From Dastarcus helophoroides (lineage: Eukaryota; Arthropoda; Insecta; Coleoptera; Bothrideridae): a stretch of DNA of 64,000 nucleotides. The notes below the pieces were generated by a model. That model saw nothing but the letters and a program-made list of their open reading frames with translations. It made no database searches and was not told the DNA's origin. Location: assembly GCA_028583605.1 (NCBI GenBank), contig CM053326.1, forward strand, positions 19,053,036 through 19,117,035, given 5' to 3'. Position numbers and translations under genes: made by a program. Shown piece by piece: positions 32,625 to 44,887 of this stretch; positions within the stretch are counted from its first letter, which is position 1; the number at the start of each line of letters is the position of its first letter.

Positions 32625-32828
32625 TAATTAATGTTGTTTATTATGTTTTTGTTTAATATGTATTTACACACATATATTTATAACACGTACTTATTTAAAT
32701 TAACAATAAAAATGTATTTATAAAATAAATGTAGCATTTGGTTAAAATTTCCCATAAAAAGACACCTCTGTTAGGCGGACATGTTTTGACAGTTCCGAAG
32801 GTGTTTGCTTAAGAAAGATTTCACTGTA

Positions 32829-33295
32829 TTAGATTTTCGATTTTTATATCAGATCGTTTTGATACAAAATCGAAATTTCAAACTGGAAATTTCATATTAA
32901 AGCTTGATTTATTAGAATTAAATTTTGGTATTGTATTGTAATTAAAATTTGATATTTTTATTTTCAAACAAATCCGAATTTAAAACTGAACTTTTAAAAT
33001 TGAATCGAAAGAAATTATTTTTACAACTTACAGTTTTCAGAAATTTCGAGTTTTTTTTTTCCTAATTTTTCAGTGTAATTCTAAATTTGCTTTAAAGAGT
33101 TTTTTTCTGAAATTTCGAACTTAATATATTAGAATTTTGTCCTGAACATTTTAAGCCTAAACTTGAACAAATTTTTCTTCAAATTTTACATGAAAGCTCA
33201 ATTTTTTTCAGAAATATTTCGCAAAAAGAATTTTTGGTTTAAACTCGAAGAGAAAGACTCAAAAAAATGTTAAATTTACAATAATAGTAAATGTG
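32829..33295. other. AT-rich low-complexity DNA, no gene
   Basis: Words such as AAATTTCAAA and TTTCGAATTTTT dominate, like those at 6371-8080. Nothing coding. Confidence 0.55.
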
Positions 33296-33299
33296 TAGT

Positions 33300-36200
33300 G
33301 GGCATTCTGGCGCAGGTAGCAGGTGGTAGACTGGAACTTTCAGTCGTCCGAGGTAGTATCACTAGGGCATCATTAAAACATCGTGTTTTCGTCTCTGACA
33401 CGTGAGTCGGTTTCTGCTATTCTTCTTTCCTCATCCTGTCCTTTTCCTTTTTTCGTTTTTTCATCTACTCTGATTTTTTCTTCTAATTATTAAAAACAAA
33501 GATGATGTGTTCTCTTCGTGCAAAAAATTCCGGACGTAAACTACCCTCCCGTTCGGATGTCCGGGTGGAGAGTGTACGAGGAAATCCAAAATCGGCGAAA
33601 AATTTTAGTGCACCACGGGCCAAGTTTCTTTCAAATAATTCATTTAAAATTCAATTCTGTAACATTCGGGGTCTAAATTCAAATCTAAACTCGGTTCATC
33701 AACACCTTCAAAATGAAAGACCACATGTGCTGGTCTCTGACAGTAACCCAACTTTCCCCATCCATCAATACAGTCCTTTGCCCTAACTACGACTTGCACA
33801 CAAAATTTCGACTCAAGAGGAGAATTTGTGCTTTTACGCAAAGCAACCTGTCCTGTCAACGAGAAGAATCACTGGAATCTGCTGATCATAATATCATAAT
33901 GTGATTTGGCTGAAAAGCTGCTCCAAAAACGAATTAATATTCATTTGTTCACTTTATTTGTCTCCAAACGATCCTTCATACAGACAGCTCTTCTCTTATC
34001 TCTCAGTAACCTTTGAGCACCTACAGACGAATTATCCAAAAGCTAAGGTTGTCTTTCTCTGTGACTTCAACGTACACAACATCCCCTGGTTAAGGTTTTC
34101 TTCCCGAACTGAAGACGCGGGTAGGGTGGCAGAGGCTTTCGCCATCACTTGTGGACTATCACAATTAGTTGACGAACCCACAAGAATTCCTGATCTAGAT
34201 ACCCATCAACCTAATCTACTCGACCTTTTCCTTACAAATTCACCAAATTCGTATAAAATCTCTGTGACATGACCGCTTGGAAATTCGGATCACAAGCTTG
34301 TAGCAGCCTCTCGCTCGCTTCATATAGCACCTTCTTCCCAGAGGCAATCCCGTAGGGTTTGGCACTTTAACTCTGCAAACTGGGAATAATTAAGAGACTT
34401 TTTTGCATCTTTTCCATGGCAGGAACTCTGCCTCAACTCAGACAAACCTTCCTTAGTCGCCGAATCCATCACGGAAACTATCCTGATTGGTATGGAATGC
34501 TCAATTCCCAACTCCCAAAAGAAGTCTGCCGCCAGTAAATCTTGGTTTAGTAAAAAATGTGCTTGCGCATATCGTCGTTGGCAAAATAATATCTCAGTCG
34601 AGACTCGGACCATATTTGCAGATGCACGAAATTCTTGTAAACAGGTTATTGACGAGGCAGAAGGTGATTTCGGTAGTAAAATGCGCCAGAGGCTTATCAA
34701 CTGTCCAAACGGTTCCAGGTCCTTTTGGGGATTTGCAAAGTCAATTGGAAAGAATTTTCCTACTTCAAATTTTCCACCTTTACTCGATGAAAATAGCAAC
34801 ATTGCTACTACCTCCAAGGAAAAGGCTGACATGTTAGCCTTAAGGTTTGCTGAAAATTCCAATCTTGATTCTCGAAACGCAGAACCTGCTATTCTCCCTA
34901 AGGTTGGCACTTCGATGCCTGAAGTTGTTTTCAGACAAGGCACAATCAGGAAGATTCTCCTTGAGCTTGACACCTCGAAAGCTTCTGGCCTTGATGGTAT
35001 TCCCGCTATTGTTCTTAAGAAGTGCGCTCCAGAGTTGACTCCTGTTTTAAGCAAATTGTTCACACTCTCTTACAACAAAGATGTATTCCCTAATATCTGA
35101 AAATCTGCTAGAGTGCAGCCTGTCCCTAAAAAGGGAAAAAGAAATCTGGCTAACAACTATCGCCCTATATCTTTGTTACCCGTTATATCTAATGTGATGG
35201 AAAACGTTATCAACATCGAGATTCTCAAATTTCTGGAGGAAAATAGAATTATCTCCGACAGGCAATACGGTTTTAGACAGCAACGTTCCACTGGCGATTT
35301 TCTACTGGCCTATGTTACTCATATCTGTAACTCAGCTATGGAAAAACATGGCGAGGCTAGGATTGTGGCATTGGATATCTCAAAGGCTTTCGACAGAGTC
35401 TGGCACCGACCTCTTTTCGTCAAATTAACATCTTATGGTCTTCCTCCTGGACTATGTCATTTGATATCCAATTTTCTCGGTGACAGATCTCTTCAGGTCA
35501 TCGTCGATGGCATCTTATTCAAGACATTTGCAATTAACGCAGGGTGCCTCAGGGGGTCTGGGTCTGTTCTGTCTCCTACTTTATTTCTGTTACACATAAA
35601 CGATCTCTTAGCTTCAACCTCCAATCCTATATACAACTACGCAGATGATAGTAACCTTGTGTCATCTTTTTTCTCCGACAAACCATTATATATCGCTACT
35701 TCAGATCGGCTAAGGGAACAGCAGATACAGACGATTAATCGAGATCTTGAGGTTACTCTTGAATGGGGTAAGAACAATTGGTCGACTTCAAAAACTCAGG
35801 CCGCGGTGTTTTCTAAGAAAACATCAAGGAATAATGCAACAAACATACTAATGGACGGTAAAATCCTTCCGATGGGATCCAATCTATCTATCCTAGGAGT
35901 GAATGCGAGCACTAACTTCTCTTGGGACAATCATGTGCGCGCCATTGCCAAATCCGCCTCTCAGAAGCTAGGTTTTCTTTTTCGAGCTAAAAAGTACTTC
36001 ACATCTCATCAGCTATTAACACTATACAAAGCTCAAATTAGGCCAACACTAGAATACTCTTCTCATGTTTGGAGTTCAGCCCCCAAAACACACTTTAGCT
36101 CTCTTGGATTCAATTCAAAGAAGAGCGATTCGCCTAATTGATGACGAGAGTCTGACCAATTCTCTCGAAGCACAGGCGTATGGTTGGTGACTTGTCCCTT

Positions 36201-36535
36201 TTCTACAAGTACTATAATGGAAGATGCTCGCAGAAACTAATAGGATTGATTTCCTCAAGGCCAAGATTCTTGAGGCGTACTAGATAGTCGGAGGCAGCAA
36301 ATTCCTGTGCGGTCCAGCTTGACACAGTGAGGACTTCTGTCTACGGAGACTCTTTTTTCTACAGAACTTCCAAGTTATGGAATTTGTTATCGAAAGGAAC
36401 TTTTTCCAAAAATTACTACCTCTTCTTGTTTAAGAAGATGGTTCATCGCCATCTATTCTTGTTTCCGCATCCTACTCGCACTGCTTTGAAAGCATAATGG
36501 GGTTACCCTTTGCGAGTGGATTAAACTTAAAAAAA
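33300..36535 (+). mobile_element. CR1/Jockey-like non-LTR retrotransposon
   Basis: A GC-richer 5' leader (33300-33500) precedes the endonuclease/reverse transcriptase gene (33502 to about 36495), and the element ends with a short A-run (36529-36538). No ORF1 is recognisable, so it is probably 5'-truncated, or ORF1 lies in diverged sequence. No target duplication was identified. The family call is from protein motifs; the exact clade (CR1, Jockey, Daphne or similar) is open. Confidence 0.85.
33502..36498 (+). pseudogene. Non-LTR ORF2: apurinic-type endonuclease plus reverse transcriptase
   Basis: Endonuclease: KIQFCNIRGLNSNLNSVHQH (33640-33700), then VVFLCDFNVHNIPWL, where family members have GDFN, PTRIP, LLDLFLT and, after a TGA at 34270-34272, GNSDHKLVAAS. 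Linker: KSWFSKKCACAYRRW, SFWGFAKSIGKNF. Reverse transcriptase: ASGLDGIPAIVLKKCAPEL, then a stop at 35098-35100 (a Trp codon by family comparison, NIWKSARV type), VQPVPKKG, NNYRPISLLPVISNVMENVI, RQYGFRQQRSTGD, VALDISKAFDRVWH (catalytic Asp), LSPTLFLLHIND, NYADDSNLVSSF (catalytic Asp pair). C-terminal: SLFYKYYNGRCSQKLIGLIS and VYGDSFFYRTSKLWNLL after a frameshift near 36110. Only a few lesions interrupt it, so it is among the younger relics here. Confidence 0.92.
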
Positions 36536-36539
36536 AAAT

Positions 36540-39500
36540 TAGCACCACAATTCAAATTGCGGCTTTTTTCTAAAAATCTCGATCTTCTTTAAATTTACAA
36601 TTTTGCTGAAACTTTGATTTTTCGTTTAAATTCAAAATTCTAAATTTTAATTGGAAATGCCAAACTCGTTTTCTCCCGCAGCTTCTGTTATGAGGGGGCA
36701 ATTGAAAACATTTTAAGATTAAACTGGAAACCTTAGCAGGATTGATGATTGCTATGTATAGACCTAGGGAGATAAATTTGTTGTCTCTACTAGTTATAAT
36801 TGTCTATAAATATATGTATGTTGGCTTAACCCTACAATAATCCCAATAGAAATTGTCAATTAGCCAGGTCGATGCTCCTCTGGGACAACATGTGAAGAGG
36901 TCCCATTAAAATTCATTATCTGCCGATCCGCACTCGCCATAGTTTTGGGATCATTTAAATAAAGACCACTTGAGCACTTTGATCTATTTAATTTAATTAT
37001 TTCGTTTAATCTTCGGGCGTTTAATTAAATTTCGGTTAAATCTGTCCACAACATGTGCCGCCCCAACTTTACGTGATGGACGTCCCATTTATTATTAAAG
37101 CCTTAATTATTAGGTTTTTAATACCCCTGTTGAGTGACAACGAGATTAAAATATCTAATAACCTAACTCTTGTCAATATAATTGATTTATGCGGCATTCC
37201 ATTGTTTCCAAAGTTAACTATAATGTGGTTATTGTATTCTTGGCCCGTGTGGTGTGACGCTTCTATTAAGCCCCCATTGTGATCGGTCGGAGTTTATTTA
37301 AATGAATATTAATTGATGAACTGATGCCTTCACGTCTTCAATAAACAAGGAAGTAGCAGCTTCGACTTCCTTACTCTCTAAATCGCAGCCCGGGGGGCAC
37401 AAATTAAATCCGACTGCAATGAAATAAAAATCCCCTTGTTGCAGATTTTATAACAAAATTGAACATTTACTGGGCTACTAAGATATAACCAACTATGCAA
37501 TATTTATTTTATTATTAATGAGCAATCGAGTATGAATTTTTAAATGACGCGATCCTCTAGTCTAGATTGTACTATGTGAGAGAACGTTAAAAGAGGCTTG
37601 TCGGTCGCTGAACGGAATGACTCATACGCAGGTGTTCATTTCAAACTTCTACAGCAGAGTATTGGGTATTGGTTACCTAACTAATAGACAAGAGTTGTGC
37701 TTAGACAGTTAAATATAATGATAGTTGAGTTTGTCAGACATTTCCAGAATACATTTAAACTGTTCCTTGTATACTCAGAATTTTAATGGAAAAATAAAAA
37801 CTTTAAATATAAAGTGAAACAATAACTTATTTTGCAAAATTTTGAGTAAAACGGCGAGTTTTGAAGGTGGATATTCGAGATTTCCAGAAATTTCTAGAAT
37901 CAGTTTTATATTTTGAATGAAGATTCCCAATTTTGATAGATAAATAAAAATATTGAGTTGTATTCGAATTTTTGATATTTTTCCGAAATTTAGAATTTCA
38001 GCTCAACATTTTTTAAACCGAAGAAGTGTCATTAAAATAAACTAAGGCGGAATTAACCAAATTCACACTTTCCACATTCATTCTTCTGCGGCGTGGCACC
38101 GCTTGAAGTTATAGTGCCCTAGTTTCTTTAATACGAAATTTTCATTCCGAACGTATCCGTTGTGGATGTTTTTAAAACGAGAGGTAAGAATAAAAAGCTT
38201 GCATTTCACTTTGATGTGGATTCTCTATTTCTGCATCGACCGCGCTGAAAATCTTTTCACCCTCTTATGTCTCATAGTCGAAAGCGTCTATGTGATGAGA
38301 GCGTCGAAATGAAATTTTCTTTTACCGGCAACAAAGCTTACATATATATTATGTAAAATTTGCATGATGCGTTTTCGTAGAGGTGAAAAATATCCCCGAG
38401 AAGAATGTGACGAAGGGGCTGAACGAAACGGAAAAGAAGGAAAACGGCCCCGAGAGGGCGACAAAATCGGTCGGCAAGAATTATCCGACACCTACTCTCT
38501 ACATGCACGAATTAATTCCGACCACGGTGATGGCTGGAATTGGGAATATTTTTCTTTCCGCATAATGTCCGCTTGCAATTTCCCCCGGGTTTAATATTAA
38601 CATGGCGCTCAGACTTCGTCTAATTAAACCGCGCTTGCATAGTTGAACTATTACCCGTTTGCCCCTCGAATCTTCGCGCTGAATATATAGTATATACATC
38701 CGGGTACCGCGAACCGCCTAACAATTTAAATCCCTTCCCTCTTTATTCGAGTTTCCACCTAAAGTTCCGTCAGGGCTGAAAAATATCAAAAATGTGTTCA
38801 ACACATATTAAACAACAAATTTTTCATTACTTACTTTCAAACATATTAAATCTGGATTTATCAATGTGGAAAGGCCCTAACTTACTAAAATTAAAACTAG
38901 AATTAGTTGAGATAACTTCTCAGCCATTCTAACCTCTCAGATTACTCGCCAATGTGTATGTTGACAAAACCAATAGGTAAGCCAAAAAATCTTTCCATAT
39001 TCAAAATTTAGGTACATAAATTCAGGGAAGTTCAGGGGATTAACAACGTGGCTAAAGTTATCTGCCGTTAAACTTAGTTTTTGCTTTTAAACAACTATTT
39101 AGAATCAGCTTAAAATAAAGAGTTAAGAGGCGTTTGAGACGGCAATTCTGCGAAGACGGCTCCTGCAGCGAGTTGTTTAAAGTTTCATCAAGCCGTTGCA
39201 GGACCAAACACAATGTAAGTACAGTTGATGTAACAGAAAGCATTTTTAAATCAAAGCGAAGTTTTATTGGATGAACCCTATTTATTTATATGTTCGAGAT
39301 AGCTGTGCGCGAATGGGAACATTAACTCAAGCAAAAGAAAAGTGCTTGGGATAAATACAGGCTACAAACAAACCCATAAATCCTGAAAATAATCCGATTC
39401 TTTGCAATTTCGCGCTTTCCTTTTCTACTAAAGAACTTTTACTGATGCACTAATATTGTTGCTAACGGCAGTAACTTGGAGCTAAAGATGTAGTTAATAA

Positions 39501-40660
39501 TTTGTCCCCATTCCAATTCCCAAATCAAATTCCTCAGTAAAATCACGTTAAAGATGATTAGTAATTCACTGAAAAGTCAAGTTTTACATTAGGGGGAATG
39601 CAAATATCACTTAAACATGTTTGAGTGGGAAGAGTATTTAAAACTTGATTTCTCCATAAAAAAATCTCTCGAACTTAATATCTAAGTCGAGGTTTTTACC
39701 CAGCATTGATCTCTCTAAGTATCATAGCAAAAAAATAGCTGTCTACTAAAGATGGTTCATTAGTTCCCTTTTTTAACATTTCGACTCGAACGAAACAATC
39801 GAAGTATATTGTTTGATAAGCTCATTGGAGTCTATTATGATATGAAATGTAATCAATTAAATATTTTTAGTAAGTAGTTATTATTTTTTTTTTTTCGTAG
39901 AAGAGTCAATGCTCTATAAAAAATTAGGTTAAGGAGCATTCTAACTTAAAAAATCAAAAGAGAAATTGATCTCTCAAGATAAAATATCCCCTTGACGTCA
40001 AATAGAATGTCCCTTAACTCAAGGTAGAATGCTCCCCAACTTAAAAATTAGGAGAAATGTAATTTAACCTTTCCCCAATTTACCGATGCTTAATTGTTAC
40101 TTTAATAGAACCTTATCAGTTGGTCAATGAAGATTTAGGTTAAGTTTTAAGCGGGGAATCACTTCTAAAAAATGAAATCTTAATGGTCTTAAGTTTGTAA
40201 TATTATTGGAAAATAAATTTTTAAGAGATCATTTTTTATTAAGGTTTTCCTTCTAAAATTTATTTTTAAACTTACATTTTCTCTTGTAGGAAATGAAGTT
40301 TTAAGTTATTTATTTAAGTTAAATATCGAAATATAATAAGCTAAAAGTGAAAAAATAAATATTTTGACTCGCAATGTAATAATGATCAAATCCATGGGGT
40401 TCTTCAAGCGTCATAAAAATAAGGGTGTTACGTTATTTCACTGTTAATGCAAAATATATGTCAGAATAATCATTATAGGAATAAAATTGAAAACATATGT
40501 TGTTATTTATTTTCCATATCACTGTACAAAAAAAAATTAACGCAAGAGGTAAATCACCCCTTTCAATGAATGTTTTTGCAAAACCCCCAGACTGGTTGAT
40601 TTTATTTTTTAATTTTCTTAATAAAATTGCCAAAAATGTAATTCAATTATTTAAAAGTTG
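36540..40660. other. No gene recognised
   Basis: About 4.1 kb. 36660-37470 and 38040-38760 are more complex and may be unique host DNA; both strands are open around 38290-38700 with no recognisable domain. 36560-36660 and 37780-38040 are low-complexity AT. Around 39930-40040, GGAGCATTCTAACTTAA is followed by its approximate inverse. Nothing else supported. Confidence 0.45.
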
Positions 40661-40661
40661 A

Positions 40662-42048
40662 TATAAGGATGGACCATAAGTAATGGTGCATAGAGCAAGA
40701 GTAGATTTTTCATATAAAGATATAGTGATTTACCCACATTTACCTTACACCAAAAGTTGATATTAACAGAGATACAGGGTGTCAAAGTTGAAAAAAAAAT
40801 GTCATTTTTTCGCATAACTGATGAACACATTTCACTATAGACAAGAAATTTGGCATAGGGGGGTTTCCTTGGTCAAAAAATTCTAATTTGCTAACAAATT
40901 GTCAGTAAGTCATAGGGGCGCCACCTGTGCTACCTTGTATTATTCTAAAGCATCATAACTTTTTTGTGCCTTCATGTATACTTATTTTAAAGGGATATTT
41001 TTATTTACCTACATTTTTTACGTAAAAAAGGTAAACCTTCTAAATGTTGATACAAGCAATCGTTTTCAAGATATTTGCCTTCAAATTTGCCGTACGTTTA
41101 TTTTAAGTTACGTTAATGTGAATTTTTCGCAGTAGGTTTCAAAATAAAACTAATAAACCTGACTTTAAAATAATTTTTATCAAATATTACTCTACTGACA
41201 TTATTATTGCACATATGTTTTAATTTCTAAAGCAAATTTAAATAAAATACCAAAATAAAATTTATTTTCAAAAATAAGAATGTGGGAAATGACCTTTTCC
41301 ATGTAAAGGGATTGTAAATAATTAAAAATCTAGCTGTCTTTTATTGAAATTTATCTCCAAATATCTGCTTTGAACTACCCAGACTATTAAAATTTTCTTG
41401 TGCGGACTCAGAGATCATATTTCACATCTCTATGTTAGAAAATAAATTAAGTCTTAATTTTTTGGATTTTCTTTATTGAAATTTTCAAAATTTAGGTAAT
41501 AATATTATCAGCAAAGTAATATTTGACATAAATTAGTTTCAAAGCTCTCCTATGATTACTTTTTTTTCAAGTCTACTTCGAAAATTTAATATCTTAGTAA
41601 TTTAAAACCAAGGCACGTCAACCTTTAAAGGCAAATATCTTGAAAACGGTTGCTCGTATCAACTTTCAGAAAGTACACCTTTTTTACGTAAAAAATATGG
41701 GAAATAAAATAACCCATTCAAAATTAATATATGTGGATAAATAAAAAAATTATGATGATTTTGAATTATGCAGGATAGCGCAGGTAGCGCTCCGTATCAG
41801 CTATTAGTAATATTTTAACAAATTAGAGTTTGTCGACTTAAGAAGCCGCCTTGTGCCAAATTTCGTGCCTATATTACAATTCATTCCATAATTATATGAA
41901 AAAATCGAATTTTTTTTTCAACTTTGACACCCTGTATCTCTGTTAATATCAACTTTTGGTAAAAGGTAAATGTAGCTAAATCACATTATTTTTATTCGAA
42001 AAATCCACCATTGCTCTGTGTACTATTACTTATGGTCCACTTTGTATA
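40662..42048. mobile_element. Long palindromic element, about 430-base arms
   Basis: The left arm (40662-41100) is repeated inverted at 41620-42048. Matching blocks in order include GGACCATAAGTAAT, ACCAAAAGTTGATATTAACA, GAGATACAGGGTGTCAAAGT, and inwards AAAAAAGGT with AAGATATTTGCC. The centre (41100-41620) is AT-rich and has no ORF. Left end TATAAGG and right end inverted TATACAAAG are only roughly matched, so exact ends are uncertain. Confidence 0.82.
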
Positions 42049-42373
42049 AGAAAAAAACCCTATGAAAATTAGGAGTTGCAACTCTTTGTTACAAATAATG
42101 TGTTTTTAGAAGCACCTTCCTATTTAAAATAATATAATGTTTGTTTCATCAAAAAATTATAATTTATTCTTGAGTTATTAAAGAAAAACTGTTTTTTGGG
42201 ATTAATTTAAGGGGTAGTTCTACCACTTAAATCGCCGAGTTAGCATCTAAAAAAAATACGTGTTCAATATTTTTTGATGTACTATAACATATCATAAAAT
42301 GAAAAAAATCGGTGGGGTAGACCTCGGGTACTTTCCTTGTAAGTTCTAATGTTATGTATCAAGTAATAAGTAT

Positions 42374-42751
42374 TGTTATGGGCTTATCGGTTCGATTGAC
42401 TCCACTTGATGGATTATACCCACTTTATTACTTAACTCGGATCACCAAAACTGAACAATTAACTCACTTATTATTGATTTACACTAACTCACTACTACAC
42501 TGACTCTAACTAACTTACTATAGGAATAGCTGATCGCCTTATATAGTTTTGGCTCTCGGGTTCTAGAAAAATCCCGCAGATAAGGCTTATCGTTTGCAGA
42601 AATTTCTGAAACGCTTATCTGCCGTTTGTTTCGTGATCGCGGCCGCTTTCCCCTTATCAGATCTTTCTAGAAACTTTTCTTACGCACTAAATTCTATTCT
42701 ATCTATTTACATTGCGTTACAGTATTAAGTTAGTTCACAAAATAAGTAACA
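42374..42751 (-). repeat. Possible solo LTR
   Basis: On the minus strand this begins TGTTACTT and ends CCCATAACA. It has a TATATAAGG box in the middle and AATAAAG further on, an LTR-like layout of 378 bases. No matching target duplication was found. The word shared with 43104-43138 crosses the proposed right boundary, which weakens the call. Confidence 0.33.
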
Positions 42752-43138
42752 ACCAGAAGGCTAACTCTCGCCTTATCTCTTTGTGGTCGATGCCCACAAC
42801 CTGTAACCTCGAATGGTTATAAACAGCTTTTTTAAATGGCGTACCGTATATTATTTCAATTATTGTGTTTTGATAATATTTAAGCGATAGGGATTTCTTT
42901 CAAGAATTAAATCCTACCGTAACATTGGTAGAACGAAATATGATACTTTAATTCTAAAGAAAAGGCTCCAAGAGTTGGATATATAATCGGACTCGATTCT
43001 TTTAAAATCTCGGACCTTGCCATCTCTACTGCACTGACACTTTCAACATAGATTTTCATCATAGACGGGATTGAAGGTCACGGGACTCAAACGGTCATAT
43101 GATGAGAGTTAACCTTCTGGTTGTTCTTTATTTTGTGG
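42738..43138. repeat. Inverted pair of a 34-base sequence
   Basis: CACAAAATAAGTAACAACC then AGAAGGCTAACTCTC (42738-42771) is matched in reverse complement at 43105-43138 with four differences. The intervening 330 bases show no further symmetry. Confidence 0.65.
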
Positions 43139-43197
43139 TTAGAGCTTATTTTCTACTTCACTCTTCGTATAAAAATAGATATTTTAATGTTTCATAG

Positions 43198-43539
43198 TTG
43201 ATTCAACAAGAAATGTTCCTCGATTTTTCAAAAACTATTAACGATTTTGGACTGGTCCTTAGTTATCTTCAAAAATTAAAATACAAATCTTGTCCCCTGA
43301 AGCCAAGAAAGATTAAAAAACACAACAAACGTTGCTATATTAAGGATTTGGCTTTTATAGATTTTTTGTTGGAAAATGTATTTGATTACTATGTTGCGGA
43401 TGCCAAATTTCTCAAAGGTGTCAAAGAGTACAGACGTAAAAAAATGAGTCCTGTATGTGCTAAGCGATTCAAAGCTCTCTTTTTGGGCTTTCATTCAAAA
43501 AGTCAACGCATGTCTTGCAGGGTGACTGTTAAATATTAA
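43198..43539 (+). other. Unrecognised open stretch containing dispersed repeat (copy 3 of 3)
   Basis: 113 codons are open. The first third (43244-43345) is the dispersed repeat of 12286-12405 and 24955-25180, here without its inverted partner. The rest is basic (GVKEYRRKKMSPVCAKRFKA) and belongs to no family I know. Beyond the stop, another frame reads FVERYVERYKMKKTVDDLPV near 43570-43625, faintly like a helix-turn-helix linker of Tc1-type transposases, too weak to call. Confidence 0.3.
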
Positions 43540-44029
43540 AAAAGTCGAAGCATTCGTAGAGAGGTATGTTGAACGCTATAAAATGAAAAAAACTGTAGAC
43601 GATCTTCCTGTTAGAGGCAACTAGCGAGTGGTAGAAAAAGCAGCAGAACAACTCCTCGTACAGCTGCTTCTCTTCGGTAACGTGAAGCCAAAGCTAAGCT
43701 AGCTAAAGCTACGGTTTGCTACAAAGCGGCAACATAAAAGAACGGCCGTCATTTGACCGCCGCTTTATGCCATACAGCGGTCGGGGACAGAACGGTCGCA
43801 TTGACGCCGAACATTAAGTAAAATCAGAAAAGCGTTGCAGTAGAGTACGTCGGCCGAGACTAGGGCTGTAAAATTGTCACGATTTGAGCTGTATTCTAAC
43901 TTTCTATAATTTTTTTAGTAGTCACAAACTATATTTAGTTGTTGTTTTCTTTTTAGTCGACAAAGAAATTTTGAGACACGTGTCACTTCACTTTTAGTTG
44001 ACAGAAATTATTTGTAGACAACGTATTTT

Positions 44030-44860
44030 TCTTTATTTTAGTTAACAAGGTTGTATTTTGGAGTGTTATATGTATATATAATTTTTTTGGTTATATTTAG
44101 AGGTTTTTTGATCGGCACAAATCATTTTTGGTCATGATGTTTTTTTAATTGGCAACGTAGCTGAAAACTAAAAACCTGTCTCATCAACGTATAAAGTGTG
44201 TTCTTTTGCAAGACAAAATTTCTCTCTAAGATTGATAACCTCTAATGATTCACAACAGATTTGTTCTTATACTCCAATTACATGTTTATAACCATCAGAA
44301 TCCCCGCAGGCCAAGGGATTATTATTATCCTAATTAATTCTAAATATTGTTTACATTGTATTGAAATTATTGGAGACAAATCTAAGATATTGAAAAAAGT
44401 TTCAAGAAAAAATTGTTCAAAATGTAATTTTGCAATGAACATGAATAAAAACTAAAGATACCATATTCATATCTATCATATTTAAGAACAAATTCTAGAT
44501 CATTGGGGAACCTATTTTTTTTTTCGTTCTTTAGTTGACAAAGTTGTATTTAAGGCCTGTTATTTTTTGGTTATGTTAGAGATTTGTTTGGTCGACCAAA
44601 ATTAGTTTTGGTCATGATTTTTTTTTCAGTTGGCAGCCGTAGCTGATTAGCAAAACTCTGACTTATCAGCGTATAAATTATGTTTGGTGTGTTGCTAGAT
44701 AAAATTTATTTAAGTTGTCCGAATTTGATAACTCATAATATTTACAAAGGATTTGTTTGTGCACTCGAATTGCACCTTTATTGCCATCTAGAATATCTGT
44801 AAGGTTTATCCTAATTACTTCTAAATATTGTAATAAAATTCTTGGCAGCCTACAGCAGAC
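44030..44860. repeat. Tandem duplication with about 495-base period
   Basis: AAGGTTGTATTTTGG at 44046 and AAAGTTGTATTTAAGG at about 44541 each start a series of matching words in the same order: TTTTTGGTTATRTT, TTTTGGTCATGAT, GTTGGCA, TAGCTGA, ATCAGCGTATAAA-like, ATTTGTT, CTAATTA and TTCTAAATATTGT. The copies are clearly diverged. No ORF of note. Confidence 0.72.
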
Positions 44861-44887
44861 TCACGGTTAATGTAACAGTGTTCATCG

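Larger units (their letters stand above)
30667..32826 (+). mobile_element. Tigger/pogo-type DNA transposon 1
   Basis: TA target duplication (30665-30666 and 32827-32828). The terminal repeats are imperfect: left CAGTGCAGTCTCCTATAACG then GACACC, right (inverted) CAGTGAAATCTTTCTTAAGC then AAACACC. Both subterminal regions also hold GACACCTCT and GCGGACA words in inverted orientation. Length is 2160 bases. One broken transposase gene lies inside. End sequence and TA target are those of the Tigger group of IS630/Tc1/mariner elements. Confidence 0.88.

Noticed and set aside
34320..35063. Long open frame on the minus strand (247 codons)
   Set aside because: It is antisense to the non-LTR reverse transcriptase region, which has clear motifs on the plus strand; the minus-strand protein matches nothing.
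38290..38700. Overlapping open frames on both strands
   Set aside because: Open on both strands because of base composition; no domain, no splice context, no family resemblance.
40815..40855. CTGATGA followed by GAAA near 40820
   Set aside because: No complementary stem II between the two words.
43560..43630. Tc1-type helix-turn-helix (FVERYVERYKMKKTVDDLPV)
   Set aside because: Only a faint resemblance, with no other transposase motif before or after.
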